A stretch of 64,000 nucleotides of DNA from Stutzerimonas azotifigens DSM 17556 (GTDB lineage: Bacteria > Pseudomonadota > Gammaproteobacteria > Pseudomonadales > Pseudomonadaceae). A program made the translations under genes and the position numbers. Positions 26,951 through 36,944 of the stretch are shown here, piece by piece. The DNA lies in contig NZ_AUDU01000053.1 of assembly GCF_000425625.1 (NCBI RefSeq), forward strand, positions 1 to 64,000, written 5' to 3'. The notes below the pieces were generated by a model. It made no database searches and was not told the DNA's origin. It saw only the letters and a program-made list of their open reading frames with translations. The stretch's first letter is position 1. Each line of letters opens with the position of its first letter.

Positions 26951-27150
26951 TCGGCAACGCCAGCCCTCACCCCGACCCTCTCCCCGAGGGGAGAGGGGGA
27001 TGGTTCGGTGTCGGTCGATGGCGCCACGCCGGTCACATTCGCGGTCAAAACCGCTCACGGGGTTGTGCGGACTTTCAGGCCGCACAGGCTTTGCCCTTCT
27101 CCCGCCGGGAGAAGGTGGCCCGCAGGGCCGGATGAGGGTGCGCCGTGCAG
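26951..27150. repeat. Composite intergenic repeat downstream of pycB
   Basis: This part of the 325-bp gene-free stretch contains CCCTCTCCCCGAGGGGAGAG, a hairpin at about 26976-26999, and at about 27090-27138 the sequence CCCTTCTCCCGCCGGGAGAA followed by GGTGGCCCGCAGGGCCGGAT. The second part is shared with the tandem array at 40514-41640 and the copy after recD. No gene is apparent. Confidence 0.6.
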
Positions 27151-27176
27151 AGGGAGCCGCAAGGCTCCCTTTTCCG
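27151..27176 (+). terminator. Rho-independent terminator of pycAB
   Basis: AGGGAGCC, tetraloop GCAA, GGCTCCCT, then TTTCC: a perfect 8-bp stem with a short T-run, about 200 bp after the pycB stop. Confidence 0.75.
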
Positions 27177-27275
27177 TTGTGTCTGTTCGGATATGGGTGG
27201 TCTCAGGTCGCGTTGCACAAGCGTAAGGCAAGGCGGCAGCGCCGGTTCCATTCGCACGCGGGAGCACGCGGGCCT

Positions 27276-27908
27276 TCAGCCGGATGGATCGATCATCCGC
27301 GCCGCGACTGCCGCATCGCCGGGCGAGCCGCTGGCCGCGAGGCCCTGGATCACGCCCTGGCGATCCGCCTCGCGGCGGTTCTGGCTGAGCTTCCACTTGC
27401 CCTCCAGCCGAGCGATCGGCATTGCGAAGCCGACGATCGCCCGCAACTGGCTGTCGAGAAAGTCGCGTGGCGCGTCCTCGACCCGCCACGGCTGCGGCCG
27501 CCCGGCCTCGTGGCGGTCGCTGAGCCGCCTGAGCAGCGCCAGCAGGCGCTGCGGCTCCTCGATCGTCTCGGCCCGGCCGCGGGCCTGCACGCTGAGGTAG
27601 TTCCAGGTCGGCACCACGCGGCCGTGCTCGGCCTTCGACGGATAGAAGGACGGGCTGACATAGGCGTCCGGCCCGGTGAACAGCACCAGCGCCTCGCCGT
27701 CGGCCAGATCGCGCCACTGTGGATTGGCCCGCGCGAAGTGCCCGTACAGCGTGCCGAACGGCCCCTCGTCGCGCGCCAGCACCAGCGGCAGGGGGCTGGC
27801 CTGCAGGCCCTGCGCGCCGTGGGTGATCAGCGTCGCCAGCCCGGTCCGCTCGATATGCGCATGCAGGGTCGGCAGGTCGTCCTGGCGGAAGGTGCTGGGC
27901 AGGTACAT
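27276..27908 (-). CDS. FMN-binding PaiB-like protein
   Basis: A 210-residue protein of the PaiB family (FMN-binding split-barrel, often called negative transcriptional regulator). It starts MYLPSTFRQDDLPTLHAHIE, the usual family N-terminus, so the ATG at 27908 is preferred over an upstream one. Other conserved stretches are GHFARANPQW, GPDAYVSPSFYPSK and VPTWNY; the C-terminus has GKWKLSQNR. PaiB homologues are linked to protease and sporulation control in Bacillus; the role in pseudomonads is not established. It stands alone, facing the terminator of pycAB. Confidence 0.85.
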   Translation of the reverse strand: MYLPSTFRQDDLPTLHAHIERTGLATLITHGAQGLQASPLPLVLARDEGPFGTLYGHFARANPQWRDLADGEALVLFTGPDAYVSPSFYPSKAEHGRVVPTWNYLSVQARGRAETIEEPQRLLALLRRLSDRHEAGRPQPWRVEDAPRDFLDSQLRAIVGFAMPIARLEGKWKLSQNRREADRQGVIQGLAASGSPGDAAVAARMIDPSG

Positions 27909-27979
27909 GGCGGGCTCCGGACGATTCTCGATCGGTGCAGCTTCGGCCATTTTTCAGCGAAGGTCACGCGTGGGTGGTT

Positions 27980-27999
27980 GGTGGGCTGAAGCCCACCCT
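27980..27999. repeat. Short palindrome GGTGGGCTGAAGCCCACC
   Basis: A near-perfect palindrome between the asparaginase and PaiB-like genes; a close copy (GGTGGGGTGAAGCCCACCCT) is at 29139-29162. It is a common dispersed repeat in pseudomonads and might act as a terminator-like hairpin. Confidence 0.6.
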
Positions 28000-28044
28000 G
28001 TTCGGCGCCGCCTTCCTTCGGGCCTGCGCGCCAGTGCGCTGGCC

Positions 28045-29040
28045 TCAGGCGTCCGCCATCTCGCCACACAGGTCGCGGGTGAACCAGTGCTCCACCTGGT
28101 CGGCGGCCAGGCCGGCGCCGAGCAGGGCGAACAGCTTGGCCAGCGCCGCTTCGCGGGTCATGCCGCCGCCGGAGACCAGCCCGGCGGCGCGCAACTGGCT
28201 GCCGGCGGCGTACACGCCGAACTCCACGTGGCCGTAGGGGCACTGGCTGATCGCGGCCAGCACCACACCGGCGGCGCGCGCGCGGCGCAGGGCGGCGAGC
28301 AGGGCCTGATCGTCGGAGGGTCCGGTGCCGCTGCCGTAGCACTCGATCAGCAGGCCGCGCACGCCGCTGTCGACCAATGCCGCGACCGTCTCGGCGCGTA
28401 CCCCGGGGTGCAGCGGCAGGACCGCCAGCGGCACCGGCTGGCGCGGCTGGCGGTAGTCCAGCGGCGCCGGCAAGGTGCCGGCATGCTCGGCGTTGCGCGG
28501 GCGCGGCAGGCTGTCGAAGGCATCGAAGGCGTCGCTGCGCAGCTTGCTGACGCGGGCGCCGTGCAGCAGCCTGCCGTTGAAGTACAGGTGCACGCCGGGC
28601 GGCACGCCGGCCTGCAGCCGGCGCATGGCGCCGAACAGGTTGTCCCAGGCGTCGCTGCCGGGTGCGCCGGCCGGCAGCATGGCGCCGGTCAGCAGCAGCG
28701 GGGCCGGCAGGCCGAGCAGCAGGAAGGCGAGCGCTGCGGCGCTGTAGGCCAGGGTGTCGGTGCCGTGCAGCAGCAGCACGGCGTCGCAGCCGTCCGTGTC
28801 GACCGCCTGGCGCACGGTCTCGGCCATCTGCAGCCAGTGCGCCTGGGTCATGTTGGCGCTGTCCAGCGGCGGCGACAGTTCGCGGAAGGTCCAGGCCGGC
28901 AGTGGCCCGGGCTCCTGCGCCTGCTGCGCGCGCATCCGCGCCTCGAAGCCGGAGGCCGGCACCAGCCCGTCGGGGCCGGCCTGCATGCCGATGGTGCCGC
29001 CGGTGTAGAGCACCAGCAGACGTTCGATGGATGTGCTCAA
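28045..29040 (-). CDS. L-asparaginase
   Basis: A 331-residue asparaginase that hydrolyses L-asparagine to aspartate and ammonia. The two active-site signatures are TGGTIGM (T13-G14-G15-T16) and LLHGTDTLAYSA (H92-G93-T94-D95). There is no signal peptide, so it is probably the cytosolic type I form. The start is TTG at 29040 (reads MSTSIERLL) with GAGGAAG upstream; no better start exists. Aspartate ammonia-lyase is encoded 4 kb away, so asparagine, aspartate and fumarate could be linked, though not in one operon. Confidence 0.9.
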   Translation of the reverse strand: MSTSIERLLVLYTGGTIGMQAGPDGLVPASGFEARMRAQQAQEPGPLPAWTFRELSPPLDSANMTQAHWLQMAETVRQAVDTDGCDAVLLLHGTDTLAYSAAALAFLLLGLPAPLLLTGAMLPAGAPGSDAWDNLFGAMRRLQAGVPPGVHLYFNGRLLHGARVSKLRSDAFDAFDSLPRPRNAEHAGTLPAPLDYRQPRQPVPLAVLPLHPGVRAETVAALVDSGVRGLLIECYGSGTGPSDDQALLAALRRARAAGVVLAAISQCPYGHVEFGVYAAGSQLRAAGLVSGGGMTREAALAKLFALLGAGLAADQVEHWFTRDLCGEMADA

Positions 29041-29138
29041 GGGTCTTCCTCACTGCGCCCGGTCGATGACCATAGCGCAAGCGGCGGTGGTCGACGAGGT
29101 CGGTGTGATGGTGGTGGTGTGGAGGGGCGGCCTATATT

Positions 29139-29162
29139 GGTGGGGTGAAGCCCACCCTACGC
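29139..29162. repeat. Short palindrome, second copy
   Basis: GGTGGGGTGAAGCCCACCCT is a copy of the 27980 element, between the asparaginase promoter side and the symporter terminator. Confidence 0.55.
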
Positions 29163-29206
29163 CGGCGTTGATTCAGGCCGAGCGGCCGTTGGCGGTCGCC
29201 CCGGGC

Positions 29207-29244
29207 AAAAAAAAAAGCGCGCGGAATCGGGAGAGACCGCGCGC
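29207..29244 (-). terminator. Rho-independent terminator of the alanine symporter
   Basis: On the minus strand: GCGCGCGG, a 12-base loop, CCGCGCGC, then ten T residues. A textbook terminator about 40 bases after the symporter stop. Confidence 0.9.
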
Positions 29245-29282
29245 CAAAGCCCTGTTTCGGTGGACCGGACAGGGTTCCGGGT

Positions 29283-30722
29283 TCAGCTGCGGGCGGTGAC
29301 GCCCGCGGTGGTGTGCTCGCCGCGCTCGGTGGCGTCGACCGCCGGCCAGGCGCTGTGGTCGATGTCCAGGTCGGCGTACTCGGCCGGGTTGAATACCGGT
29401 TCCTCGATTCCGGCGCGGACCTGGCGGTCGTAGTCGCGCATCAGCCGCAGGCCGACCTTGAACAGCAGCGCCACGGCGATCAGGTTGGCGATGGCCAGCA
29501 GGCCCATGGTGACGTCGGCGAAGGCGAACACGGTGCCCAGGTCCTGCAGCGAGCCCCAGAGCACCAAGGCGATCACCAGCACGCGGTAGGTCACCAGCAG
29601 CGCGCGCTTCTCGCTGAAGAAGCCGAGCGCGTTCTCGCCGAGGTAGTAGTTGTAGATCAGGGTGGTGAACACGAAGAGCAGCAGCGCCAGGCTGACGAAC
29701 ACCCGGCCCCATTCGCCCACCACCGCGGCCAGCGCGCTCTGCGTCAGCACCACCCCGGCGATGTCGCTGCCCGGCTCGTAGACGCCGGAGAGCAGGATGA
29801 TCAGCGCGGTGCAGGTGCAGATGATCAGGGTGTCGATGAACACGCTGAGCGACTGCACGATGCCCTGCGCGGCCGGGTGGCGGACCTGCGCCACGGCGGC
29901 GACGTTGGGCGCGCTGCCCAGGCCCGCCTCGTTGGAGAACAGCCCGCGCTTGACGCCCATGATGATGGCCGCGCCGATGCCGCCGGCGAAGGCCGGCTCC
30001 AGGCCGAAGGCGCTGCGCACGATCAGGACGAAGGTGTCCGGCACCGCGGAAAGGTTGCCGCCGATGACGAACAGCGCCATGGCCAGGTAGGACACCGCCA
30101 TGATCGGCACCAGGATGTCGGCGAAGCGGGCGATGCGGCGGATGCCGCCGAAGATGATCAGGCCCACCACCACCACCAGCACCAGGCCGCTGGCGAAGGT
30201 CGGCACGCCGAAGGTGTCTTCCATCGAGCTGGCCACGGTGTAGGACTGCAGGGCGTTGAAGCCGAAGCCGAAGGTCACCAGCAGCAGCAGCGAGACGAGC
30301 ACGCCGAGCCAGCGCTGGCCGAGGCCGTGCTGGATGTAGAAGGCCGGGCCGCCGCGGAAGGCGCCGTCCGGCTCGCGGCGCTTGTACAGCTGCGCCAGCG
30401 AGCATTCGAAGTAGCTGGTGGCCATGCCGACCAGCGCCACCAGCCACATCCAGAACACCGCGCCGGGGCCGCCGAGGGTGATCGCCACCGCGACGCCGGC
30501 GATGTTGCCGGCGCCGACCCGGCCGGCGACGCTGAGCATCAGCGCCTGGAAGGAATTGATCTGGCCCGGCTGGCGCTCGAAGGCGCGGGAGAAGATGCCG
30601 AACATGCTGCCGAAGTAGCGAAACTGCACGAAGCCGGACGCGAGGGTGAAGAGCAGGCCGAGGCCGATCAGCATCACGATCAGCAGCTTGCTCCAGATCA
30701 GGTCGTTGAGTAGGTCGAGCAT
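29283..30722 (-). CDS. Sodium:alanine/glycine symporter (AGCS family)
   Basis: A 479-residue inner-membrane symporter of the AGCS family with about 10-11 membrane helices, importing alanine or glycine with sodium. Typical motifs include GRVGAGNIAGVAVAITLGGP and KRGLFSNEAGLGSAPNVAA. It starts at ATG 30722 (MLDLLNDLIWSKLLIVMLIG). It ends in a strong terminator and is divergent from a helix-turn-helix regulator 176 bp away, which may control it. Substrate preference between alanine, glycine and related amino acids cannot be told. Confidence 0.92.
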   Translation of the reverse strand: MLDLLNDLIWSKLLIVMLIGLGLLFTLASGFVQFRYFGSMFGIFSRAFERQPGQINSFQALMLSVAGRVGAGNIAGVAVAITLGGPGAVFWMWLVALVGMATSYFECSLAQLYKRREPDGAFRGGPAFYIQHGLGQRWLGVLVSLLLLVTFGFGFNALQSYTVASSMEDTFGVPTFASGLVLVVVVGLIIFGGIRRIARFADILVPIMAVSYLAMALFVIGGNLSAVPDTFVLIVRSAFGLEPAFAGGIGAAIIMGVKRGLFSNEAGLGSAPNVAAVAQVRHPAAQGIVQSLSVFIDTLIICTCTALIILLSGVYEPGSDIAGVVLTQSALAAVVGEWGRVFVSLALLLFVFTTLIYNYYLGENALGFFSEKRALLVTYRVLVIALVLWGSLQDLGTVFAFADVTMGLLAIANLIAVALLFKVGLRLMRDYDRQVRAGIEEPVFNPAEYADLDIDHSAWPAVDATERGEHTTAGVTARS

Positions 30723-30898
30723 CGGAAGAACCTTCGTCGGTGTTTCTTTTTGTCTGAACTGACGGACCGGCGCGGGTCTCGCCGCGAAGAAGCGCAGGAT
30801 GGTTCCGCATCCGCCCCTTTGCGGCAATTTCGCGGGTGACCGCGAGTTGGCGCGAGCTGATGCTATAGTCGCGCCGCTCGCATCATCCGGAACCCGTC

Positions 30899-31717
30899 AT
30901 GTCAGACCACCTGGGAGCCAACCTGCGGCTCCTCTGCAGCCACTACCGTTCGATCGCCGAGGTCTGCCGCAAGCTGGCGATCAACCGCGCGCAGTTCAAC
31001 AAGTACCTCAACGGCCAGAGCCAGCCGACGCCGTACAACCTCAAGCGCATCGGCGACTTCTTCGGGGTCGAGGGCTACGAGCTGGGACTGCCGCCGGAGC
31101 AGTTCGTGCGCCTGGTCGGCGCCCGTCCGGCGGAAGCTCGGCGGCCGGCGCCGGCCGACCCGCTGGCGTCGTTGCTGCAGCCGCTGCGCCGGCACGCCGG
31201 CAGCCTGTCGCGCTACTGCGGCTACTACTTCGAGTACGCCAACTGCATGTCGGTGCCGGGCAGCATCCTGCTGTCGCTGGTGCACCTGCGCGAGGAGGGC
31301 GGCCAGTTCCTGTTCGAGCGCCAGGAGCGTCAGGAACGCTCCAGCCCCGGCAGCGGCGAGGCCGAGGACTGGGTGCGCTGCCGCTACCTGGGCGTGGCCT
31401 TCGGCCTGCAGGATCGGCTGTTCCTCATCGACTACGAATCGCTGACGCTCAACGAGATCAGCCAGACCATCCTCATCCCCAGCTTCAAGAGCCGCATCAC
31501 CCGCCTCAACGGGCTCAAGAGTGGCGTCTCTTCCGGCGACCGCCGCACCCCGGCCTGCACCCGGGTGGTCTGGGAATACCTCGGCAGCGAGATCAACCGG
31601 GTCAGCGCCTACCGCCAGGTGATGCTCTACAGCCCGGACGACCCGCGCATCGACCCGGACATTCGCGAACGCCTGCGCACGCCGCAGCTGCAGGACGGGT
31701 TGTTCGCGGTGGACTGA
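30899..31717 (+). CDS. Helix-turn-helix (XRE-type) regulator with unassigned C-terminal domain
   Basis: A 272-residue protein. Residues about 5-65 form an XRE-like helix-turn-helix (LCSHYRSIAEVCRKLAINRA, then QFNKYLNGQSQPTP). The remaining 200 residues are not a domain I recognise; they contain SRYCGYYFEYANCMSVPGSI, which looks like a ligand-binding or beta-rich module, and WEYLGSEINRVSAYRQVMLY. It is divergent from the alanine symporter, so it may regulate that gene or its own. No membrane segment or signal peptide. Confidence 0.7.
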   Translation: MSDHLGANLRLLCSHYRSIAEVCRKLAINRAQFNKYLNGQSQPTPYNLKRIGDFFGVEGYELGLPPEQFVRLVGARPAEARRPAPADPLASLLQPLRRHAGSLSRYCGYYFEYANCMSVPGSILLSLVHLREEGGQFLFERQERQERSSPGSGEAEDWVRCRYLGVAFGLQDRLFLIDYESLTLNEISQTILIPSFKSRITRLNGLKSGVSSGDRRTPACTRVVWEYLGSEINRVSAYRQVMLYSPDDPRIDPDIRERLRTPQLQDGLFAVD

Positions 31718-31818
31718 CCCCGGAATCCGCTGCACGCCGGCGCCGCTGCGTAAAGGACAAGCTGGAGCGCCGGTGCTCGTTCAGGTCGTAAAGCCGCCCA
31801 CGACTCCGGCCGTGCTCC

Positions 31819-32622
31819 TCAGCGGGGCAGCGGATGGGCGCTGGCCAGGTTGCGTCGCTCGCGGACCAGGTAGCACAGGTCCGGGGTGTCCCGGCAGCCG
31901 GCGGAGCCTTCGGCGATGACCGCGTCCATGGCCTTCTGCAGGCGCTGCACCAGGGCGTCCGGGGTGGCCTTGTTCAGCGCCAGGTAGAGCGGTTCGGTGC
32001 CCAGGCGCAGGACCACCTTCAGGCCCTTGGCGCCTTCCTGCTCGGCATACTGCCGCCAGACCGGATCGGCGGTGGCCCAGAGGTCGATCTCGCCATCGAG
32101 CAGCTTGCGGATGTTGGCGCTGTCGCTCAGCGCGTCGACGGTCTGCACGCCCTGCGCGGCCAGCCGTTCGCTCGGCCCGCCGAACTTGTAGCCGCCGATG
32201 CGCCGGCCGCGCACCTGCTCGAGCGAGGCCGGGGCGAGCGTCGAATCCGCGGTGGCCACCAGCACGACGTCGTAGTGGGCGATCGGCCCCACCCATTTGA
32301 ACTGGTTGCGCCGCGCATCGCTCATGACCGTGGAATACAGGCCGTGCCCGGCCTGCTGCAGGGCCTGCTGGTAGAGACGTTCCCAGGGGAAGCGCAGGGT
32401 GATGCTGTAGGACACGCCGGCGCGGCGGAACACCTCGCGCAGGGTTTCGGTGCTGACGCCACGCACGCCGTCGTCGCGGGCGAAGTTCTTGCCGCCCTGC
32501 GTCACGCTGAACGGCGGGAGGCTCTGGGTCAGCAGGACGATTTCCGCCGTCTGCGCCCGGGTGGTGGCGGCGGTGACGAGCAGGGACAGCAGTAGCAGTG
32601 TTCTTGTTATTGGCAGAGTCAT
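31819..32622 (-). CDS. Orphan periplasmic solute-binding protein (family 3)
   Basis: A 267-residue secreted protein with a signal peptide of about 23 residues (MTLPITRTLLLLSLLVTAAT, then TRA) and a family-3 binding fold (EIVLLTQSLPPFSV at the start, GVSTETLREVFRRAGV next). Two cysteines near the C-terminus (GCRDTPDLC) could form a disulfide. No permease or ATPase lies beside it, so it may serve a distant transporter or a sensor. The ATG at 32622 follows GGAGGGAG. Ligand unknown. Confidence 0.8.
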   Translation of the reverse strand: MTLPITRTLLLLSLLVTAATTRAQTAEIVLLTQSLPPFSVTQGGKNFARDDGVRGVSTETLREVFRRAGVSYSITLRFPWERLYQQALQQAGHGLYSTVMSDARRNQFKWVGPIAHYDVVLVATADSTLAPASLEQVRGRRIGGYKFGGPSERLAAQGVQTVDALSDSANIRKLLDGEIDLWATADPVWRQYAEQEGAKGLKVVLRLGTEPLYLALNKATPDALVQRLQKAMDAVIAEGSAGCRDTPDLCYLVRERRNLASAHPLPR

Positions 32623-32805
32623 CGGCTCCCTCCATGGGTGCTGAATGCACGGCCGGCGCCAGCTTCTTTCGGCGGGTCGGGCCGCCGCCGGCGATGCCCA
32701 TGGGCACTTCCGGGCGGCAACGGCCGTGGAGACCCCGCGAGTATAGTGACGCGTCCGCCGAGCGCCATGCCGGGGCCAGGGACGCATCCGGCTATGTGAT
32801 ATGCG

Positions 32806-34230
<1,425 letters not shown>

Positions 34231-34488
34231 GACGAGGCTTTCGGGTGGCGCGGCAACAACGCCGCAATGCCGCAAGACTAAGGGTCTGCGGCGATCCGCG
34301 GCCAATGCCGTTCCCCTCTGGATCATGCAGGATCAGCATAACGCGGGCGTGACTCGCCATCCTCGGCGGACGCTATCGAACACGCCTCATGGACGCTGGC
34401 TTCACGCCGCCGGGATTGATCGGCCGCAGGCGGGGCCGGAGCATGTCCGGCACACCGGGCCGCCGGCCCGCCCCGCCGGAGATCGCCG

Positions 34489-35910
34489 ATGACCGCGCCG
34501 CGCACGCTCTACGACAAGTTTCTCGACAGCCACACGGTGAGCCGCCTGGACGACAACGGCAACCTGCTGCTGTACATCGACCGCCAGGTGCTCAACGAAT
34601 ACACCAGCCCGCAGGCCTTCAGCGGCCTGCGCGAGGCCAGCCGGCAAGTCTGGCGGCCGCGCAGTGCCCTGGCGGTGGTCGACCACGTGAACCCCACCGC
34701 GCCCGAGCGGATCGCCGCCATGCCCGACGCCGGCGGCGCCCGGCAGGTGGACTACCTGGCGCAGAACTGCCGCGACTTCGGCATCGAACTGTTCGACGTG
34801 CTGGACGCGCGCCAGGGCATCGAGCACGTGGTCGCCCCCGAGCAGGGCTTCATCCTGCCCGGCATGGTGGTCGCCGCCGGCGACAGCCACACCACCACCT
34901 ACGGCGCGCTGGGCGCCTTCGGCTTCGGCATCGGCACCTCGCAGATCGAGCACCTGCTGGCCACCCAGACGCTGGTCTACAAGCGCCTGAAGACCCTGCG
35001 CGTCAGCGTGCGCGGGGCGCTCGGCCCGGGGCTGGTGTCCAAGGACATCGTCATGGCGCTGATCCGCGAGATCGGCGCCGACGGCGCCACTGGCTACGTC
35101 ATCGAATTCGCCGGCCCGGCGATCGACGCGCTGAGCGTCGAGGCGCGCATGACCGTCTGCAACATGGCGGTGGAGGCGGGCGCCCGCGGCGCCTTCATGG
35201 CGCCGGACGAGAAGGTCTTCGCCTACCTGGCCGACAAGCCCCGCGCGCCCCGCGGCGAGCACTGGGAGCGGGCGCTGGCGTCCTGGCGCGAGCTGCGCAG
35301 CGACGAGGGCGCACGCTTCGACCGCGAGGTGGCGCTCGACGCCTCGGCGCTGCAGCCGATGGTCACCTGGGGCACCAGCCCGGACCAGGCCGACGTCATC
35401 GGCGGGCGCGTGCCCGACCCGGCCGCCGAGGCCGACCCGATCCGCCGCGCCGACCTGCAGCGCGCGCTGCGCTACATGGGCCTGGAGCCCGGCCAGAGCC
35501 TGGCCGGGCTGCCGATCAGCCACGCCTTCATCGGCTCCTGCACCAACGCCCGCATCGAGGACCTGCGCCAGGTGGCGGTGGTGGTCGAGGGCCGCCGGGT
35601 GGCGGACGGCGTGAGGGCGATGATCGTGCCCGGCTCGACCCGGGTCCGCGCCCAGGCCGAGCGCGAGGGGCTGGCCGACATCTTCCGCGCCGCCGGCTTC
35701 GAATGGCGGCAGTCCGGCTGCTCGATGTGTCTGGCGATGAACGACGACGTGCTGGCGACCGGCGACCGCTGCGCCTCCAGCACCAACCGCAACTTCGAGG
35801 GCCGCCAGGGCGCCGGTGCCCGCACCCACCTGATGAGCCCGGCGATGGTCGCCGCCGCCGCCCTGGCCGGCCACCTCATCGACGTCCGCACCCTGAGCCG
35901 GGAGGCCTGA
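34489..35910 (+). CDS. LeuC-like hydro-lyase large subunit
   Basis: A 473-residue aconitase-superfamily large subunit, closest in pattern to isopropylmalate dehydratase LeuC. The three [4Fe-4S] ligands are C351 (GSCTNARIEDL), C411 and C414 (SGCSMC). It starts at ATG 34489 with GGAGAT upstream and precedes a LeuD-like small subunit by two bases. No other leucine gene is nearby, and the partner's substrate loop differs from true LeuD, so it may act on another 2-methylmalate- or citraconate-like acid. It is divergent from aspA (258-bp gap with no clear landmark). Leucine biosynthesis cannot be excluded. Confidence 0.85.
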   Translation: MTAPRTLYDKFLDSHTVSRLDDNGNLLLYIDRQVLNEYTSPQAFSGLREASRQVWRPRSALAVVDHVNPTAPERIAAMPDAGGARQVDYLAQNCRDFGIELFDVLDARQGIEHVVAPEQGFILPGMVVAAGDSHTTTYGALGAFGFGIGTSQIEHLLATQTLVYKRLKTLRVSVRGALGPGLVSKDIVMALIREIGADGATGYVIEFAGPAIDALSVEARMTVCNMAVEAGARGAFMAPDEKVFAYLADKPRAPRGEHWERALASWRELRSDEGARFDREVALDASALQPMVTWGTSPDQADVIGGRVPDPAAEADPIRRADLQRALRYMGLEPGQSLAGLPISHAFIGSCTNARIEDLRQVAVVVEGRRVADGVRAMIVPGSTRVRAQAEREGLADIFRAAGFEWRQSGCSMCLAMNDDVLATGDRCASSTNRNFEGRQGAGARTHLMSPAMVAAAALAGHLIDVRTLSREA

Positions 35911-35912
35911 GC

Positions 35913-36521
35913 ATGCAACCTTTCGTCCGCGTCTCGGGCGTCGCCGCGCCCTTTCTCGCCGCCAACGTCGACACCGACGTGATCATGCCCAAGCAGTTCC
36001 TCAAGGGCATCGACCGCAACGGGCTGGACCGCGGCCTGTTCTTCGACCTGCGCTGGAATCCCGACGGCTCGCCGAACCCGGAGTTCGTGCTCAACCGCCC
36101 CGGCTGGCAGGACGCCTGCTTCCTGGTGGTGGGCCCTAACTTCGGCTGCGGCTCGAGCCGCGAACACGCGGTCTGGGGCCTCAAGCAGGTGGGCATCCGC
36201 GCGCTGATCGGCACCAGCTTCGCCGGCATCTTCGACGACAACTGCCAGCGCAACGGCCTGCTCACCATCGCCCTCGACCCGGCGTCGCACCGGCAGCTGG
36301 CCGAGCGCGTGCAGCAGGCGGAGACGGCACGGATCGAGGTCGACCTGCAGGCGCAGCGGATCCGGCTGGCCGACGGCGCCGAGCTTGCCTTCGAGATCGA
36401 CGGCCTGCGCAAGCAGGCGCTGCTGGAAGGGCTCGATGCGATCGGCAGTACCTTGCGCCAGGCCGAACGGATTCGAGCGTTCGAGGAGAAGTATCTGGCG
36501 GAGCGGCCCTGGTTGGCTTGA
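35913..36521 (+). CDS. LeuD-like hydro-lyase small subunit
   Basis: A 202-residue swivel-domain subunit of the LeuD family that partners the large subunit just upstream. Conserved NVDTDVIMPKQFL and PNFGCGSSREHAVWGL are present. The substrate-recognition loop reads GIDRNGLDRGLF, where E. coli LeuD has a KVTRTGFG-type loop, so specificity may differ. The gene starts two bases after the large-subunit stop. Downstream lie 915 bp of repeats without genes. Confidence 0.85.
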   Translation: MQPFVRVSGVAAPFLAANVDTDVIMPKQFLKGIDRNGLDRGLFFDLRWNPDGSPNPEFVLNRPGWQDACFLVVGPNFGCGSSREHAVWGLKQVGIRALIGTSFAGIFDDNCQRNGLLTIALDPASHRQLAERVQQAETARIEVDLQAQRIRLADGAELAFEIDGLRKQALLEGLDAIGSTLRQAERIRAFEEKYLAERPWLA

Positions 36522-36615
36522 GTTCGAGGCGTTGGCGCTTCGCAGGGGCGAGTCGGCTGGTCCTCGTCAGCGACCGACCTGCATGAGTACGGGCCGCGTG
36601 CCATGCCGGAGTATC

Positions 36616-36642
36616 CGTGGGAGCGGTCTTGACCGCGAACGG
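36616..36642. repeat. REP palindrome after the LeuD-like gene
   Basis: CCGTGGGAGCGGTCTTGACC continuing to GCGAACGG, the same REP family as 17237 and the recB-recD gap. It is the first of several repeats in the gene-free stretch 36522-37436. Confidence 0.65.
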
Positions 36643-36721
36643 ATCTGGCGCGGGGCTATGTGCTTGTTTGCCGCGCTTTCCTCGGCCCGAGCCATGCGGT
36701 TCGGTGCATACCAGGCTTGTA

Positions 36722-36861
36722 CAGGCTGTGTGAAAACTACTGCGCTCGGTCATGCTGCGTTGAAAACAGGCTCAAAATGCTCATTTACCACTTGTAAACT
36801 GCGCTTTTTCGCCTGTTTTCGCCTTGCCTGACCTTCGCTCGCGACGTGTTCACACGGCCTG
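36722..36861. repeat. 140-bp palindromic repeat, intergenic copy
   Basis: Ends CAGGCTGTGTGAA (36722-36734) and TTCACACGGCCTG (36849-36861) pair 12 of 13. The interior aligns gap-free with the copy inside lhpA at a constant offset of 20,300. The outermost arms differ in sequence between copies yet each pairs with its own partner. Confidence 0.85.
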
Positions 36862-36889
36862 TGTAGGAGCGAGCTTGCTCGCGAATGGG
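36862..36889. repeat. REP palindrome GTAGGAGCGAGCTTGCTCGC
   Basis: The commonest REP form in the window (also at the left edge, and as a CTCTGCTC variant in the tandem array). It abuts the 140-bp element directly. Confidence 0.7.
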
Positions 36890-36944
36890 ATTGGCACAGG
36901 GTTGCGTGCTTGCTCGCCGCATCTTCCTCTGCTGCGACTACAGG

